Shown piece by piece: positions 61,671-64,000 of a DNA stretch of 64,000 bases; within the stretch, counting starts at the first letter, position 1; every line of letters begins with the position of its first letter. Origin of the DNA: Puffinus mauretanicus (Eukaryota > Chordata > Aves > Procellariiformes > Procellariidae). Under the pieces are notes generated by a model. The model worked only from the letters and a program-made list of their open reading frames with translations. It was not told where the DNA came from and searched no databases. The stretch is taken from NCBI GenBank assembly GCA_023333565.1, contig JAJKFH010002859.1, forward strand, positions 1-64,000, given 5' to 3'. The translations under genes and the position numbers were made by a program.

Positions 61671-64000
61671 CATTAATAAAATCATGCTGTATAAGTAAGC
61701 AGGGAAAGGATTTTAACTGATTCACAGGTGTTTCACTTTTAAAATATAAGAATTCGTCTGTGAATTCATGTGGTTCGGAGAGGAGAAAGTTTCAGGAGAG
61801 GAAAGGTGTTGGTATTTAAGGGATTAAAGATCAGAGCCTGCAGTGCTTACATAGTGTTTAACCAGTCTTTACTCAGACAGCGCTCCCCTTTACTGCAGTC
61901 ACGGTTCTGTGGAGGGTAGATTTCCAGGCTTGTCCCTCGGTGTTTCTGCCCACGTGTAAATGAAGGGTAAAAAAGGATAGCAGGGAGGTAGAAGTGCACA
62001 TCATGCCAAGTCCTTAACTGTCATTTTCATAGCTCCTCTGAGTTTGTCACACATCCTTAACCTTCTTTTAAAGTCATTTTCTTTTCATGGTTTTGTGTGC
62101 CACTGAAAGTCACTTTTAATTAAATGTCATATAAATAATAAAGACTTAATTACATAATTATTGCAAATACCTGTGTGTACACTCCCAGAATTGGACAGAC
62201 TGCCAGAAGAGCACTTGGAGTGACTTTTCTCACCAGGATCTGAGAGTGCTCTGCAGCAACTGGGCAGAACCACATGCTCAAAATTCAGGGTCAATGTGCA
62301 TTTAGAGGAAGAGGAGTCAGATCCCTCCCCCCTTGCACATTTTGCAACACTCAGTTGCAAAAAACTTCCTTAGTGTTAAGATCGATGTTTCTTAAATTGC
62401 TTCCTTATTTAGTTCCTCACAAACTTGTTTAATCAACACAGCACGCGTTTTGCCGGATGAAATTGCCTTTTTGCTCAGACTTCCTACGTGGCTTGCCTCT
62501 TCCTGAGGAAGACTTACAGACCTCGCAAACCATCTCACCCCTGTTTAACTTTGCCTGCCCTGCGCGAGGTGCCCTTTGAAAGCACTCGAGAACCGAGTTT
62601 CTAGTGGAAACTCTGACGTGCGGGCTGGGTTATCGGGCACTATGTGCTTCGTGTCAGCATTGGTTCAGGCTTGAGAGACCGAGGCTGGTACCAGATAGCG
62701 GAACTGATAAAACAGCCGTGCAGTGTTTACTTTGGAGAGCGAAGTTTGTTGACCTGGAGGAGTGTTAAGTACAAATAACTCATTATTTTACACAGCTTTT
62801 CTTTTCCAGTCATTTTCAGTCACTAAAATTAGGGTGTTTGCTCTGAGGCTTCATGGTGGCAGTTTTGTTCAAAGACCACTTTGCTCCCTTCTCTCCCCAC
62901 CTCCATGCAGTTACTGAATACCAGACCACGATAACAACCAGTCTTTTATAGAGTCATTTTTAAGCCAGTTAAAAATGCCATTTCAGTAGATTGCCCTATT
63001 TGAGTTAGCAAGAACAAGCTGTATCTTTTTTATTGCTTTTGACTGGCGAAGTACAAGGTTTAGGCCATGTTTCGTGTGGGCTATAAAGTTATATTAATAG
63101 CTTGGTTAGTGGTCAGAAGTTCTGTATGTGCAACTAATGTGTAAATAGGAAAAAATCCCATGACCAGGGAGGTCATGATGTCTTCTCTTTTTTTGCTTCT
63201 CTATTATTCTTTGGAGAGTCACTGAATCTTGTATGCAAATTCTCATTCTTTATACAGAAGTGAGGGGCTTTTGTTGTTGGTGGGTTTTTTCCACAGAACA
63301 TCCCAAAAGCTAAAAATTGCTATCTTGCCTTCTGGGAAAGCAGGAGACAATTTCTTTGATTATCTATGCAAGAAGATAAGCTACCAGAGTAGCAATATTC
63401 ATCCCTACTTTGGTAACTCTCAATTTCATTCTCAGAGTAGTCTCCTCCTTCAGAAGGGACCAGGAGCATCAGAGAATAGAAGAAATGAATCAAATCCTGA
63501 GCTCCTCTTATCTCTATCGATCAAAGCAGCAAGCACAGACTATCCTCTTGGGAGCTGCTGTGGCTTCTTCCGAGGAGAGAGGCAGAATACAAGTGTCTGT
63601 GGCAGGCGAGGAAATTGGGCATCGTGCTGAGCTCCCTTTTTGTTACTCCCAGTGACCGCATTTGCCCCTGTGCAGCTTACACGGTCCGGGTAGTCTAAGG
63701 ATGAATGGAAGCTAAAAATGAAAACGCATGGAGGAATTTGAAGAGATTTACTTGTGCGAGAGGGTCAGTACAAAGCCATTGCATCATGCTGGCCTTAAAA
63801 GCTATTTGAATAGCACTTGAAGCAAAACATAATGGTCCAGAATTTCTCACAGCAGAGAACCAGATCTCTGAGCAGTGTCAATTGTCCAAAGGGAAACTGA
63901 GATGAGTATCACCCATAATGATTATTTAGCAGGATAACTGCTGTCAGTTTTGGCTCAAAGGTTGTCTTTAGACACGGAGAAGCTCTGACTAGTTTATCAT
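61671..64000 (+). other. SAMSN1 intron 1, right end of window
   Basis: Intronic sequence with a second, weaker CpG-bearing stretch near 62440-62720. Overlapping ORFs of 133 and 81 codons occur at 63229-63655 but show no recognised domain and no good splice boundaries. SAMSN1 exon 2 was not found. Confidence 0.5.

Noticed and set aside
63229..63655. Two overlapping ORFs of 133 and 81 codons near the right edge
   Set aside because: They use different frames over the same DNA, have no recognised domain and do not match the expected SAMSN1 exon 2.

Overview
The window looks like bird nuclear DNA. Two elements are recognisably CR1 retrotransposons of the avian kind, each ending in the ATTCTATGA-type 3' terminus. 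The background is AT-rich and intron-dense, and the one gene I can identify has vertebrate GT-AG exon structure. There are no bacterial-style genes, rRNAs, tRNAs or CRISPR arrays. Most open reading frames of 60-130 codons are chance ORFs.

The organising feature is the 5' part of SAMSN1 (HACS1), on the + strand. SAMSN1 is a SLY/SASH-family adaptor with SLY, SH3 and SAM domains. The exon holding its usual start codon is at 48977-49033, begins MLKRKPSNVSDKEK, and ends at a GTAAGA donor. Exon 2 and the SLY, SH3 and SAM domains must lie beyond the right edge.

Upstream, from 5.2 to 31.5 kb, is a chain of small exons at 5223, 10881, 11673, 14170, 15657, 20145, 24912, 30031 and 31168. Each has AG and GT boundaries, every junction keeps the reading frame, and several align in order with the N-terminal half of the paralogue SASH1 as I recall it. 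The frame also stays open 54 bases upstream of the usual start codon, back to an AG at 48921-48922. There it reads a W..G.KLV...KP..KM pattern also seen in SASH1. The window therefore seems to encode a long, SASH1-like N-terminus for avian SAMSN1, as well as the short form starting at 48977. Further 5' exons probably lie left of the window.

Layout: 1-3725 is a pyrimidine-rich 18-bp minisatellite. 3726-31544 holds the upstream exons and their introns, with a decayed CR1 at 22.1-23.7 kb. 31545-48922 is one 17.4-kb intron with a MIR-like SINE and an AT-rich palindrome, and it runs up to the presumed short-form promoter. 49034-64000 is the first intron of the short form, with a 5'-truncated but well-preserved CR1 at 50.4-52.7 kb and a CpG-richer patch near 61.0-61.7 kb.

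All family comparisons are from memory. No alignment, splice-site scoring or transcript evidence could be run.
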